From: Plakobranchus ocellatus
Taxonomy: Eukaryota > Mollusca > Gastropoda > Plakobranchidae
Direction of reading: 5' to 3'
Length of the DNA stretch: 24,222 nucleotides
NCBI GenBank assembly: GCA_019648995.1
Contig: BLXT01007309.1
Location: 4,661,646 to 4,685,867 of the forward strand
In this document: positions 12,458 through 22,070 of the stretch, piece after piece
How the letters are laid out: each line of letters starts with the position of its first letter
Position numbering within the stretch: position 1 is the stretch's first letter
Position numbers and translations under genes: made by a program
The notes under the pieces: model-generated
Seen by the model: only the letters and a program-made list of their open reading frames with translations
The model's database searches: none
Told to the model about the DNA's origin: nothing

Positions 12458-12913
12458 CTGAAATGCATTTTTTTACCATTAAAAAGTTCTCTTGAATTTT
12501 TTTTTTTTTTTAGTACACATTGTCATGGATTATTTTTAAATTAAACATTGAATTGAAGTCTACATATGTATGCGTTCATACTATTACATATTTGCTTTTT
12601 TTATGGCTGTTTTTTTTTTTAACAAAAAATGTAAATACATCCTGATTTTTTTTTTTCTCACAAATATATCAAAAGCTCATAGCTGCAAAAACATTCAATC
12701 AGTCCTACTCCCATTTCTTCCCACAGCCTAGCCAAAAGGCCAGGGGTTATATGGGCTATAAGCAGAAGCAGACATGTAAGTAAAAATAGCTTGCTGCTTG
12801 CTAATGGCAGAGCTTGCAATGGCCATTTACCCTTAGGTTTAGGCAAAGGAATAAGAATAGGTAAGTAAAATGAGTTCATGCAGGCTTGAATCTCATCCTT
12901 CAGGCAAACACAC
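12458..12913 (-). other. Intron, 456 nt
   Basis: Contains T runs (12499-12511, 12611-12620, 12649-12657) and a less AT-rich stretch at 12715-12850. That stretch has a 73-codon open frame on the minus strand. It begins right after the 5' exon and does not resemble ABCC sequence, so I do not call it an exon. Confidence 0.8.
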
Positions 12914-13057
12914 CTGGACCAGCTGAGAAATGAGAAGGGGTAGAGAATTCATTGGCACCCTCATGTTGTTTATCAGATTTATAGCCACAAACGCCTTGGC
13001 AGGTGTGAGAGACTCGCCTGTGACCAAGACGTATGCCACAAATGATGTCACAGTCAT
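12914..13057 (-). CDS. ABCC1: ABCC1-like exon: TMD1 helices 5-6 (residues 497-544)
   Basis: 144 nt, 48 codons, phase 0 at both ends. MTVTSFVAYVLVTGESLTPA corresponds to human [20 protein letters not shown], and the part from KAFVAINLINNMRVPMNSLP to LLISQLVQ to human [26 protein letters not shown]. Acceptor GCCATTCCCAG, donor CAG|GTGTGT. In Drosophila MRP some exons are duplicated and mutually exclusive; I see no second copy of this exon in either flanking intron. Confidence 0.96.
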
Positions 13058-13480
13058 CTGGGAATGGCAAAATTGAAAAGGAGGATCAAAACTGCAGCTG
13101 TGCCTATGAGAGAGCACAACAGCTGACAGCAGTACAAAAATTAAAAAAAAACAGTATGTGTAACTAACACTTCCTGATCATGCAACTGTACTGTCTTTCT
13201 ATGAACAAGTTAGGGAAAAAATGCACCTTACATAAAATACGAATTGAAAATTTCAGGGATTTTTGCTTGTAATGACTCAAACATTTTAGAATATCAAAAC
13301 AGTTGATGGCATAGGTTTATTCAATAAAATTTTGTTCATTTTTTGGGGGGTTTGAATACATGTAGTTTTGGAGTAATATTTATAAAGTACATTTCTTTTT
13401 TCAGTGATACATTTTGAAATTTGTAACATATATGTTACAAATCCACATACAAGCCACATTCAAAATGTTTGCAAATAATG

Positions 13481-13535
<55 letters not shown>

Positions 13536-13958
13536 CACACACACAAGGAGTATTTATCTGACAAAAAATTGTTGTTTAAGGTTGATTAAAATCAATAATA
13601 AACAATAAAAAGTAGTAATGCAAAAGTAAAAGATGTAATGAAATAGCGGTTGATCAAACAGTTATGATTTTTCAGCTTTTAAGATACGGGAACATGTCAC
13701 AGGTTAAGGAAAAAAGACCAGGCAGCGGAAAGTCATTTAAATTAAAAATGTAAAGATTAGGTTATTGCATATCCTCAGTGTCCTCTCAAATCTTCATAAG
13801 CAAATTCAGATGCTGATATTTAGAATTGTGTGAATAAAGACTTCAGTTGAGCGCTCTCTTTAGGAACAAAATTATATTCAATCGATCTAATCACAAATAA
13901 ATATGAAAAGTCTGACATTCTGTTAGCATACACAAGAGCAGAAGAAAAATGGCATTAC
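13058..13958 (-). other. Intron, 901 nt
   Basis: Holds a perfect 24-base palindrome at 13419-13442 and a long (TA)n run with an (AC)n end at 13486-13545. The remainder is plain AT-rich DNA. Confidence 0.85.
13486..13545. repeat. (TA)n microsatellite ending in (AC)n
   Basis: TATATA alternation runs from 13486 to about 13534 with one TTTAT interruption near 13524, then passes into (AC)5. It is likely length-polymorphic. The 24-base palindrome TTTGTAACATATATGTTACA-containing sequence sits 40 bases to its left. Confidence 0.9.
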
Positions 13959-14096
13959 CATAACAGGAGACAGAAGCCAACACAGAGTGTTAAAGGATGA
14001 CAGTATAGCTGATTTTCTAAGCTGAGCCACCTCTAGTCTCCGTAATTCCAGAATTTTCTTTTGAAATGAAGGCTCCCAAGCATAAAGTTTCAAAAC
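13959..14096 (-). CDS. ABCC1: ABCC1-like exon: TMD1 helix 5 (residues 451-496)
   Basis: 138 nt, 46 codons, phase 0 at both ends. Begins VLKLYAWEPSFQKKILELR, matching the ABCC signature VLKLYAWE and the following basic helix. KSAILSSFNTLCWLLSPVM is the start of the next transmembrane helix (human KSAYLSAVGTFTWVCTPF). Acceptor CTTTGTAG, donor ATG|GTAATG. The preceding exon ends NGVK, so the junction rebuilds the continuous ILNGVKVLKLYAWE loop. Confidence 0.96.
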
Positions 14097-14678
14097 CTAC
14101 AAAGGAAAAAAAAGTGCATAAAAGTAAAGTTATTACAAATATTTTGAGTAATCCTTAGAGTTAATTATTTTATATACAGACTAGTTGCAAAAAAAAAAAT
14201 AGTAACACAAATGCACTAAGATTTCTTTAATATACACCCACAATTATTCACTTAATGGTTTATTACCTCTTCTAAGCAATCAGGAGATTCAATCAAGTGG
14301 ATTATTTTGAGCACAAAAAAACAAAGATGACATTTGTCCAATTTTCTACTCTTCGCAGTGATTTCATGAAGACTCATTGCCTGATTTTAGGGAATGTGAC
14401 AATATGCACCCTCTTTTGCAATTAACATATTGAAGAGTACCATAAAATTCTATTATTTTGGTTAAAATTTTTAATTTCTCTTTGATAAAATGTGTACTCT
14501 GCACATTTTTACTCTTATAATCTCAGATGTCACTTTCTGTATACTGCTGTTTATATAATGTTCAGTATAACACCACTAGTAACTAGCTGAGTAAGAAACT
14601 ATCAAATACTTTTTAAGCTTTCACAGTACTTTGCTTGGAATTGAAAGAACAAAAGAGAGCATCGCTTTCTTTATTTAC
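14097..14678 (-). other. Intron, 582 nt
   Basis: Plain AT-rich intron with an A run near 14190-14198. No recognisable element. Confidence 0.85.
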
Positions 14679-14812
14679 CTTAACACCATTCAATATTTCA
14701 TTTACAAGCTTTATACGTTGGTCTTTCAGCACTAACTGGCGAGCCTGTGATCGTCGGAGCATGGTAGAGATCCCAGCATTTGCAGGAACAAGAAATAGTA
14801 GTGCTACCAAGC
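14679..14812 (-). CDS. ABCC1: ABCC1-like exon: TMD1 helix 4 and loop (residues 406-450)
   Basis: 134 nt; two bases complete the Gly codon and the exon ends in phase 0. LVALLFLVPANAGIS is the membrane helix (human VAVMVLMVPVNAVMA). QARQLVLKDQRIKLVNEIL then NGVK reproduces the near-invariant KDNRIKLMNEILNGIK loop. Acceptor CTAATCCAG, donor AAG|GTAAAT. The reading frame continues into the intron only as a few unrelated residues. Confidence 0.96.
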
Positions 14813-15884
14813 CTGGATTAGAATGTTTTGAATGCACCACCAATATTAAACAAAAGTAGCAATCTTACAAATAATTTCATACATTTAAGTATTTAATACA
14901 ACTGCAACAAAACAAAACACACAAAAAAATGAAACTGTGATATGAAATTATGTCTCTTGTGTTTGAAGTTCGTCTCACAAAGTTTAAGATGGCTATGGCA
15001 GTTTCGAGGGATGTCTTTTTAAAGTTTATATTTCCATGGAAATTTATCAAAGTCCTGCCATTATGAAGGTTTTAAGAAACTTTTAAAACAATTTGGATTC
15101 TTTAATCTAAAGCAGACAACTTCAGTGCAGATAGCTTTAAGTGTGTCAAGGGCAAAAATTAGGAGTGAATTACTATGTCACTTTGAAAAAGATTAAAAAT
15201 AAAAGAAAGCACATAGACAAACCAATAGGATTAAGTGGAGAGTGAGAGAGAGTGAGAGAGAGAACTTGACTTTTTGCAGTTGTCAGTAACCTTTTATTTC
15301 AATGTAGGACAAATGCTCTTTTGCCAGAAATGTTCCATAACTTAAAGGACACTTAGCGGGCCTGTAGTTGCAGCAATTAATATTAATAAAAAGGATGATA
15401 TTTTTTTAAAGCAAGTATACAGCTTAAAACAAGTATGCAGAAGCTTTACATAACTACCAGTCAAAGTAAGCATATTTTCCTCCCTAGGCTTTCATTCATC
15501 AAAAACATAAACAGCAACAACAATCAAGACAAAAATTTTAGGATAAATATAATATCAAAGAGGGCAATAATATTTTGCTACAGCTAAAATAAAATAAACC
15601 AATAAAAAAATATAAGAGTAAAAAGAAAATAACAGGAAAAGCAATTAAAAATAATACATTGTGTCAACAAAGAAAGAGACAAGAGACAAAAGCAAAGTAT
15701 AGATCTAATAGTTGCAGCAGAAGACAAGATCTACTGGTGCTGGAACGTCAAGTAGTTCAATGGGTTTGTGGTTGTCTAGAGTAGCCATAATAATCTCTTC
15801 AAGTACAAAAGGTGTATTAGCTTGTTTTGATTGCAGAATTTTTCGCAAAATCTCTTTTTTTTTTCAAACGCATAGAGCACTGAC
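14813..15884 (-). other. Intron, 1072 nt
   Basis: AT-rich, with a short GA repeat at 15239-15263 (GAGTGAGAGAGAGTGAGAGA) and A-rich sequence at 15560-15660. One isolated AGATCTA word occurs at about 15701. No gene recognised. Confidence 0.85.
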
Positions 15885-16071
15885 CTGCAAGAAAAGCAAT
15901 TCCAAGGGCATCATGCAGCAGATAAAAAGCAATACACATCTGAACTGGCCAAGAAATAAGCACATACATTTGGGCTGTCACATCGCGGAAACGGGGACAG
16001 TCTACAGACATCAGGTTCACAATGGTGCCAACTGTGAAATTCCTGCGCGCTTCTGCATTCATTGTCAATGA
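15885..16071 (-). CDS. ABCC1: ABCC1-like exon: TMD1 helices 3-4 (residues 344-405)
   Basis: 187 nt, phase 0 in, one base (G) of a Gly codon out. Contains [19 protein letters not shown] at about residues 356-374, the ABCC hallmark [20 protein letters not shown] in the intracellular loop that contacts the NBDs; Ala-Gln is replaced by Cys-Pro. A helix follows (MYVLISWPVQMCIAFYLL), then GIAFLAG. Acceptor GTGCTAG, donor GCAG|GTCAGT. The opposite strand is also open across this exon, but that frame has no recognisable content. Confidence 0.96.
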
Positions 16072-16523
16072 CTAGCACATGAAACAAGATCATGAGCAGA
16101 AGTTTAAGGGTATATTTTGAAAGTGAAGTTCTTTGCTTTATAATTTCTATAGTTTCAAAGATATACTAAATCGCCCCCCAATAAAAACTCTTACTTGAAA
16201 ACCACAAAAACAAATTCTCATAATACATTTTTCTTTAAAATCTGCTCTCCACCCCACCCCCCCAAAACATAGATTAAAGAACTAATATTTCTTAAGGTCC
16301 CATGCATTTAGGATGAATGTTTTTTAAAACATGAAAAATCTAATGACAAAGAATTTCTCTTTTTCCCCTTTTCAATTTGTTTTCATCATTTTTATTGTAT
16401 TATGAAATGACTTCATTAATGATGCATTAAGAAAACAAAAACAAAAAACCTGATAAAATGTGAGTAAAAAAAGATGTTTCATTGCTCAAGCCATCAAGAA
16501 TGATAAACTTGGGTAGCACAAAC
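16072..16523 (-). other. Intron, 452 nt
   Basis: Contains a C-rich tract (CCACCCCACCCCCCC, about 16251-16263) that is G-rich on the transcript strand. Otherwise plain AT-rich sequence. Confidence 0.85.
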
Positions 16524-16704
16524 CTTTTTATAAACCGCAGCTGTGAGCACCGTCTTCACCCTCTGACCAATGTTACTGCAGGTGTAGAACCGGTAGTTGG
16601 ACATCATTGAGTTCAGGAAGACAACAACAAAAAAGCCTACAGCCAAAGAGTAGCCTTTCCACTTTGGAAACTGGTCTTTGTCCTCAATGTAGGCGATAAG
16701 TTCA
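16524..16704 (-). CDS. ABCC1: ABCC1-like exon: TMD1 helix 2 and coupling region (residues 283-343)
   Basis: 181 nt; the first base completes the Gly codon and the exon ends in phase 0 at VYKK. The start, ELIAYIEDKDQFPKWKGYSL, aligns with the human KFVNDTKAPDWQGYFY loop, the first extracellular loop of TMD1. Residues 302-322 form the next helix. IGQRVKTVLTAAVYKK aligns with GMRIKTAVIGAVYRKAL, one of the most conserved ABCC stretches. Acceptor ATTTCTTTAAAG, donor AAG|GTTTGT, a weaker donor than its neighbours. Confidence 0.95.
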
Positions 16705-17589
16705 CTTTAAAGAAATAAAAGAAGAGAGAGAGGGAACAGGATATGAGGGAAGAAATGCGACTACAGAAGAGCACTTTTTAACCAAAATTCTAGGGGACAT
16801 AAAAATCACTCTATTTTTTTGTTGTTTGTTGTCTTTTTTTTGTTTGTTTTGTTTAGCCAGAGTAATTTTGAAAGGCGAAAATTTTTTTAGATCCATGGAT
16901 CAACTTCACCACCTTTTGATGAAACATGTTTAATTTTTGGGAAGGTTCTGAAAATTGAGCTTGATCGATTCTTATAGCAACAAAGGGCACTATGAACTTC
17001 TTCATCTCCATTATTGCTATAGAGAACTAACTACAAATCGATGCAAACTCTTTATATGAAATAAAAACATGGGGTTAAGAGGCAAATATTTACTTTGATG
17101 GATGTTAGGGACAAAACTGAAGAAGTACAAATTTCAGCAACAAGAAATTAACATATTATTAGCACTAGCAAATTTAAGAATATTTGACAAAGTTACCAAA
17201 AAAATACAGAGGGTAGAGGGGGAGAGAAGGAGGAGTTTGAAAATGGGAAAAATAAAGGTTTAAATGAAATGAAACAAAGAAGGTAAATAAAAGAAAAGAC
17301 TAAAGAATAAGCAATGAAGAAGAAATACATTTAAGAGATATGATAAAGATAATTTAGATGTGGGCAGAAAGGCACAGAAAACTAGAAGTGATGAATAAAG
17401 AAATTATGACGATAAAATTTGAGATGTAAGCAAGCCAAGAAAGAAACTTTGTTTGCGCCCTGCCCCACCTCTAGAATGTAATGTAAGACTTTAGGGTTCT
17501 CACCAAAAAAGGTACTCAAGATGAACATTGAATTCTAATCTCTAATAAGTAAAGCTCTCTGTAGATTTCAGAACAGGTTTGTTGAACAT

Positions 17590-17900
17590 TGCACAACAAT
17601 GCTCCACGGAAAGACAGATAGATAGAGAAATAAAGAAAGAGAGACTGAGAAAGAGAAGGACCATGAGTTACAGAGGAGAGAAACAGAGAGAGAGTGTAAA
17701 GAAAGGGGACAAAAGAACAACAGATTGAGGGAGGCTGGTGAGACATGTGGGAAAGACAGAAAAAAGAAGAGAAGAAGTAAGAGGAAAGCTGAAAAGACTA
17801 AAATGATCAAGGGTACAAAACAATGAGAAAAGGCAAATGTAGTTAAAGAATAAGGACAGCAACTGTGGTGAGAGTAAGTAAAGAGAATGAGTAAAGGTCG
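17590..17900 (+). repeat. GA-rich imperfect repeat
   Basis: Plus-strand purine-rich sequence with GAGAGA, GATAGATAGA and GAAAGA words but no long pure run. It resembles the GA blocks at both window ends but lacks the GGCAGT and TAATAACTAA modules, so membership of that family is uncertain. Confidence 0.5.
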
Positions 17901-18158
17901 CACACATGCAGGAAAAAAAGCAGGCTTAAGATGCAAAGTCTCTTTGATGTAGTGCCAAGACGATAGTCCATACGTTTAAGACAATAATTTTGTTTACTTT
18001 ACATAATAATATAAACATCTACCACCCCCAGGCCTCGTTCAGCATAGTTATTAAAAAAAAACAAAAGAATAAAGATGGAGATAATTAAAACAAAAGAAAA
18101 AAGATGGAGATAGTCATAATTTTCCTTATCAGTCTTTAACTTCATGTGAATACAATAT

Positions 18159-18305
18159 TTAACAATCCGCTTTTCCTGTATGCTCTGCCAGCGCCAATTG
18201 AAGAGCAGTATCATCAGTGTTGAGTCTATAGATGATACCGCTATTCATTTTGCTATGGCAGTCCTGTCGACCCATTTTCAAGGCAAAGACAACTGAGGTA
18301 GAATC
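18159..18305 (-). other. GC-richer 48-codon open stretch of unknown nature
   Basis: Minus-strand frame from an AG at 18309-18308 to TAA at 18161-18159. It reads DSTSVVFALKMGRQDCHSKM then NSGIIYRLNTDDTALQLALA and EHTGKADC. The last part has a faint ankyrin-like rhythm (TALQLALAEHTGKAD). Composition is less AT-rich than the surroundings and contains GTCGAC and CAGCGCC. It is not part of the ABCC frame: the exons on either side already join. It could be an exonised relic, an interspersed repeat, or chance. Confidence 0.2.
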
Positions 18306-18425
18306 CACTATTTTTTTTGTTTAGGTGATAGGCACCTCTACAAAAACGGCTGAAAAATACAATTCGACAGAAAATATTAAGGCATGATATAATTCAACGC
18401 CTGATGAACAATTATCATAACTTAC

Positions 18426-18695
18426 CCTAAAAGCAATGGGTTCACATAAAGTAGAGCGTCTGCTATCAATCCAACCAGCTGTGCTTTGATGAGAGGCAAG
18501 AAGAATACTTTGGCTAGAGCACGAATCAGCGATGGTTTTCCTTTTTTATCTCCTGAAACCACAGCCACATCGACTGAGTGCCTTGTCTCAGGCAACAGCC
18601 TGGTCTTTTCAGTTGGTTCATGTACATCTCCATTGGCCTGCGGCTTGTCTGCATGATTGGCATATTCCAGTCCACCATTTCTGACACTTTTGTCA
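18426..18695 (-). CDS. ABCC1: ABCC1-like exon: variable L0 tail and TMD1 helix 1 (residues 193-282)
   Basis: 270 nt, the longest exon found; starts mid-codon (completing Val) and ends with GG of a split Gly codon. The first 50 codons are hydrophilic and low in conservation (for example NHADKPQANGDVHEPTEK), as expected for the unstructured part of L0. GKPSLIRALAKVFFLPLIK then matches the human WNPSLFKVLYKTFGPYFL at the start of TMD1, followed by a membrane helix to VNPLLLG (human FSGPQILKLLI). Acceptor TTAACTTGACAG, donor GTAAGT. Confidence 0.93.
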
Positions 18696-19427
18696 CTGTC
18701 AAGTTAAAAAATTGATAACATTGGTGTTTTGGTAGTTAAATCATCATCATCGTCGTCATCATTATCAACAATCCCTTAGTCTTTGTGACCATTGGGGCGC
18801 CATTGAAGGTTTGCCAACCAGCCTCCTCCATCTCTCTCTCTCTTCTCGGCTTCACTTAAGAGTTTTAAGCCCTTCCATTCAGAGATTTAATAATTAAATC
18901 ATCTCAAATATACCGAAAAAAAAATATATATACATAAAAAAATGAGAAGTTTTACCCTGAAACTAGCTATCTGTATATTCTTAGAAAAACTGGTAGGAAA
19001 AGTTCCATGGTGATAGACTGGGTAATCTTCACTTCCATTATTGAACTCTACCCTCTCTCTCTCCAATTACAGGACAATTTGCTCATGAGCAGAAGTAATA
19101 TATATTAAAAAGAACCTCTTTAAAAAGTCCCCCAAAAAACAACTCTTCTGGAATAAACACTGTCTCGACAGATATTTTCCCATGTGTTATCCATAAGTCT
19201 GAAACTTAATTCTTCAATTATCCTCGAATGAAAAATCCCAAAAAAGCTCTATGTTGAAAAGGGAAAAATTAAGTTGGATTTTTTTTTCTCCCTGTACACT
19301 CAAATTATACAAATTTACTTTCAAACACTATTTTTTGTTGTTCATAAAAGGTAAATTGATTGTATTTTTCCTTTCTGACTTCAATAATGAAGAAATTCTT
19401 ACACTTGCCAAATTACAAATTACTCAC
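18696..19427 (-). other. Intron, 732 nt
   Basis: Between the two L0 exons. It contains the truncated LINE tail at 18746-18893. The rest is AT-rich and unremarkable. Confidence 0.85.
18746..18893 (-). mobile_element. 148-bp 5'-truncated LINE 3' end with target duplication
   Basis: The perfect 10-base direct repeat TTAAATCATC lies at 18736-18745 and 18894-18903. Between them, on the minus strand, a frame reads REERERWRRLVGKPSMAPQW then SQRLRDC with stop TGA at 18767-18765. I associate that peptide with the C-terminus of RTE-type or related LINEs in molluscs. The stop is followed at once by a GAT-rich tail (GATAATGATGACGACGATGA) that runs into the duplication. C-terminal peptide, short 3' UTR, microsatellite tail and target duplication in this order fit target-primed reverse transcription that aborted early. 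It is in the same orientation as the host gene. Confidence 0.7.
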
Positions 19428-19571
19428 ACAACTCTGGTGCGTAACTTTTTTCGTAGCTCCTGTTGCCATGCAGCCATGAAAGCAGGCACATTATAGCGAC
19501 ACTGCATATAGCCCGGGACATCAAAGATATCAGACATGACAACAACCTTCTTGTAGCCCAGGTACACCAGC
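19428..19571 (-). CDS. ABCC1: ABCC1-like exon: L0 linker (residues 145-192)
   Basis: 144 nt; the first base completes the split Arg codon and the last two (GT) start a Val codon. The sequence runs LVYLGYKKVVVMSDIFDVPG to LRKKLRTRV. It aligns with the human MRP1 segment LIVRGYRQPLEGSDLWSLN and the following lysine-rich helix. This is the cytosolic L0 or lasso region joining TMD0 to TMD1, which the family needs for folding and substrate transport. The conserved G-Y and S-D pairs are kept, but LW is replaced by IF and the stretch after DVPG is divergent. Acceptor CTTCTATTAG, donor GTGAGT. Confidence 0.92.
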
Positions 19572-20547
19572 CTAATAGAAGAGATAAATTAGGATGCTTA
19601 ATTAAGCTTTGTATAAGAATCACATAAGAAAATGAACCCAACTTTTATCCTCAATGTGATCTTGGATACAATATGCATATTTCCATGTCAGCTGTATCTG
19701 CAAAAATACAATTCAATTCCCCATCCATCTTATACAATTGTATATAGTTCATAAAATAATACATAATTGTATACATATTGATACTGTTGAGCTATATTGG
19801 TGTTACAGGTCTTAGATATTTTTTTGAGGTGGCCATAAAACAAAAAAAATTTACATTTGCTTACAATGGGTTAAACATTTACAGACAAGGCAGAGACATG
19901 TTTAGATTGATTAGTTACCAGTGATGTTTATAAATTTTTTCACCAAGAGAAACTATCTTTTGAACAGAATTTTGATGATTTTTGCCTGAGCAGAGCTTTG
20001 GCTGCGAGCAAAGAACCTAACATTATCCTCTATCTATCTGTCTATCTCAATGGCAAGCCCTAATTTGACCCTGGATAGTCAAATATCTGCTTTCAATGAT
20101 TCTTCACAATCTCATAATAATCTAATGGCAAACAAAGATTTCATTCACTAATTCTCTAGTCTAAACTCCACTGCGATCAAGAAATGACCAAGAAAAAATG
20201 TTTTGAGCTAGTCACACAGACTACTTCCTGATATCACACCAGAAATGCAAAGCAAGACATCTGGTTTCGGTCTTCATACTCATGCTGCTTGAGGTCTTGC
20301 ATTTTAATAAACATAAACAAATTTTTCTTATTCACCATTGATCTATATTCTTTTTACATACATGATCAGTATTTTGAATTTTACACATTGATCCGAAGTC
20401 CCCATGTTGCATGAGGTGTCAAGACAAAGCTCTTTAAACACAAGATCCAAACACAGTCTGCATCTACAAAGACAGCACATCAAAATTCTATGAATACATG
20501 AAACAGATCAATTTCAAAATAAGAATAGGCTGGCAGATTAAAGTTAC
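19572..20547 (-). other. Intron, 976 nt
   Basis: Between the elbow exon and the first L0 exon. Plain AT-rich DNA with a short CTATCTATCTGTCTATCT run near 20030-20047. No gene or mobile element recognised. Confidence 0.85.
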
Positions 20548-20735
20548 CTGTGCATCCATGTGTAGGTTAACCTTGAAATGTATGATGCACCCATCTTTGG
20601 GCAAGGTTTCTTGTAGAAAGCTTCATTCACTATTTTCACCAGGCTATCACCCACAAGCTGAAGTGCAAACTCCAGTGCTATCAGTGAAAAGGTGACAATC
20701 CCTACATAAAACTTCAATTTGTCTGTTTGATAAAC
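20548..20735 (-). CDS. ABCC1: ABCC1-like exon: last TMD0 helix and elbow (residues 83-144)
   Basis: 188 nt, enters in phase 0 and ends with two bases (AG) of a split Arg codon. Residues 91-110 (FYVGIVTFSLIALEF...) are a membrane helix. Residues 124-144 contain NEAFYKKPCPKMGASYISRL, matching the conserved MRP elbow NPCPESSASFLSRITFWW that precedes the L0 linker. Donor CAG|GTAACT. The acceptor CAATTTGCAG has almost no pyrimidine tract, because a (TA)n microsatellite begins about 9 bases upstream of the AG; see findings. Confidence 0.94.
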
Positions 20736-20745
20736 CTGCAAATTG

Positions 20746-20776
<31 letters not shown>

Positions 20777-21138
20777 TAAAGAACAAAATAATTGAAACAC
20801 TCTTAAATATTTTCTTACACTACGTTGGGGAAAGAACAAGCAAATATGTTTTTAAGATCTGATTTCACTAAAACAGAATAAAAATTCACTGGCCTCAACT
20901 TAACTGGAGACAGCTACTAACTATATTAAAAATTTTCATTTTTTGAAAATTTTTTATCAAAGTCTAGTTTACACAATAGAGAATGTACTGAATTTTGCAA
21001 GTGAAAGGGAGAGAAGAATTAGGCACAAAGCATATTTTCAACATAGATAATTGAAATGTGAAGAGATCAAGAATAGGAGAGAAAAGAAAAATTGTAATCA
21101 AGATAGTTTCAAAATAACAGACATGTGATGTTGCTTAC
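20736..21138 (-). other. Intron, 403 nt, with TA repeat at its acceptor
   Basis: Short intron whose 3' end (minus strand) is a (TA)n microsatellite followed by CAATTTGCAG. No other feature. Confidence 0.9.
20746..20773. repeat. (TA)n microsatellite abutting a splice acceptor
   Basis: About 28 bases of perfect TA alternation, ending 9 bases upstream of the AG used by the exon at 20735. It occupies the place where a polypyrimidine tract and branch site normally lie. Confidence 0.92.
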
Positions 21139-21267
21139 CTTCTCAAAGATGATTGTATATAAAGGTATGGATCGCGTCACTAGCGTGAAAAGCCAGAATA
21201 GAAACACAATGCATGGCGAGGTGACCCCTGACTTTCTTGACAAAACCATCAAGATGCATGCCAATAT
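21139..21267 (-). CDS. ABCC1: ABCC1-like exon: TMD0 helices (residues 40-82)
   Basis: 129 nt, phase 0 at both ends, 43 codons from ILACILMV to YTIIFEK. Acceptor TGTCCCACTCAG, donor AAG|GTAAGC. Residues 40-48 finish the membrane helix begun in the previous exon. A short basic loop (SRKSGVTSP) follows, then a second helix at about residues 58-72 containing FLFWLF. Human MRP1 has the same pattern here, a helix, then LERRKGVQSSG, then a helix with FWLVAL, which supports homology rather than chance. Confidence 0.92.
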
Positions 21268-21953
21268 CTGAGTGGGACAAAATCACAGGATTTAATATAT
21301 ATAATATATAATAATGTGGCTACATTCAGTTTTCCTTCTGATAAAACTATATTTCCATATTATTCCAAAAATAAAACATTGGGTTACTTATTAAAAGATT
21401 TCTTCAATTACTGGAAATCACTGTTCAGTTGTTTTTTTTTAATTCCAATGAATATTGTTTTAAATTCTTATGACAGATGAAAATTAAAGATTGACAAAAC
21501 TGTTTAAATACAAAGTTAAAGAACCAGAAAACAGGATGGCAGATGCAAAAAACTAAATTGTAATTGTTTCAAAAGTATGTGCCACTCCTACCTACAAAAA
21601 GAAAAAAAAAAACTTTAAGCATTATGAGAAGCTACAAAATAAAAAAAGAATTTCATGTGTCTTTATTATAGCTTTTTTTTTTAACATCATTTTCCATCTA
21701 TAGCAAACAAAAATGACATTTAAATCCTATAAAAAATTTCTGTGTACAATATTAATCCTTTAAAGAGGTTGATGAATGCATGCTAAATCTCAGCATAATC
21801 ATTGCTAAAAAAAAATTGTACTATATTCAGTTGGTTAGCTGTCAACTGAGCTATAGATTTTTCTTTTACTTATGCCTTTTGAGCACATGTAAAACAAAAA
21901 CAAACAAACAAAATAAATAAATAAAAATTTTTCAGGTTTCTTAAGAAACTTAC
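21268..21953 (-). other. Intron, 686 nt
   Basis: AT-rich with several A and T homopolymers (near 21429, 21600, 21671) and a CAAACAAACAAAATAAATAA stretch near 21898-21922. No gene recognised. Confidence 0.85.
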
Positions 21954-22070
21954 ATATGTTGCCAGACACAAGGAATGATCAACAAGAAATGATGGAGTGT
22001 ACATTGTGTCATCTATTACTGGCATGATCAAATGTATCCCACACATTACACAGAGCAGAATTGCCACCAC
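21954..22070 (-). CDS. ABCC1: ABCC1-like exon: TMD0 helix 2 to 3 (residues 1-39)
   Basis: 117 nt, phase 0 at both ends, beginning VVAILLCVMC and ending CLATY. The acceptor is a T-rich tract ending ...CATCAAAG just before the GTG codon; the donor is GTAAGT. Residues 1-19 form a hydrophobic membrane segment, and the stretch from about residue 29 runs into another that continues in the next exon. Its position and boundaries fit the human MRP1 exon that starts near ALGFLLW in TMD0, the accessory N-terminal membrane domain of long ABCC proteins, involved in trafficking. The GTG at the exon edge is not a start codon: an AG acceptor sits immediately before it and the protein should have about 75 more upstream residues. 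Confidence 0.88.

Larger units (their letters stand above)
16705..18425 (-). other. Intron, 1721 nt
   Basis: Long intron in front of the TMD1 helix-2 exon. It contains purine-rich plus-strand tracts at 17200-17430 and 17590-17900 and a GC-richer open stretch at 18159-18305. The minus-strand open frames of 76-122 codons at 17516-17936 are rich in Leu, Ser and Phe and come from the purine tract. Confidence 0.85.

Noticed and set aside
12658..12879. 73-codon minus-strand open frame considered as a duplicated, mutually exclusive TMD1 exon
   Set aside because: No similarity to the neighbouring exon (12914-13057), and no acceptor and donor pair with matching phase.
15712..16071. 119-codon plus-strand open frame, the second longest in the window
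   Set aside because: It is antisense to the ABCC exon at 15885-16071, has no recognisable domain, and the minus strand clearly encodes the conserved [10 protein letters not shown] loop.
17568..17936. 122-codon minus-strand open frame rich in Leu, Phe, Ser and Pro
   Set aside because: It is the translation of a GA-rich tract read as CT; several frames are open at once, as expected for simple-sequence DNA.
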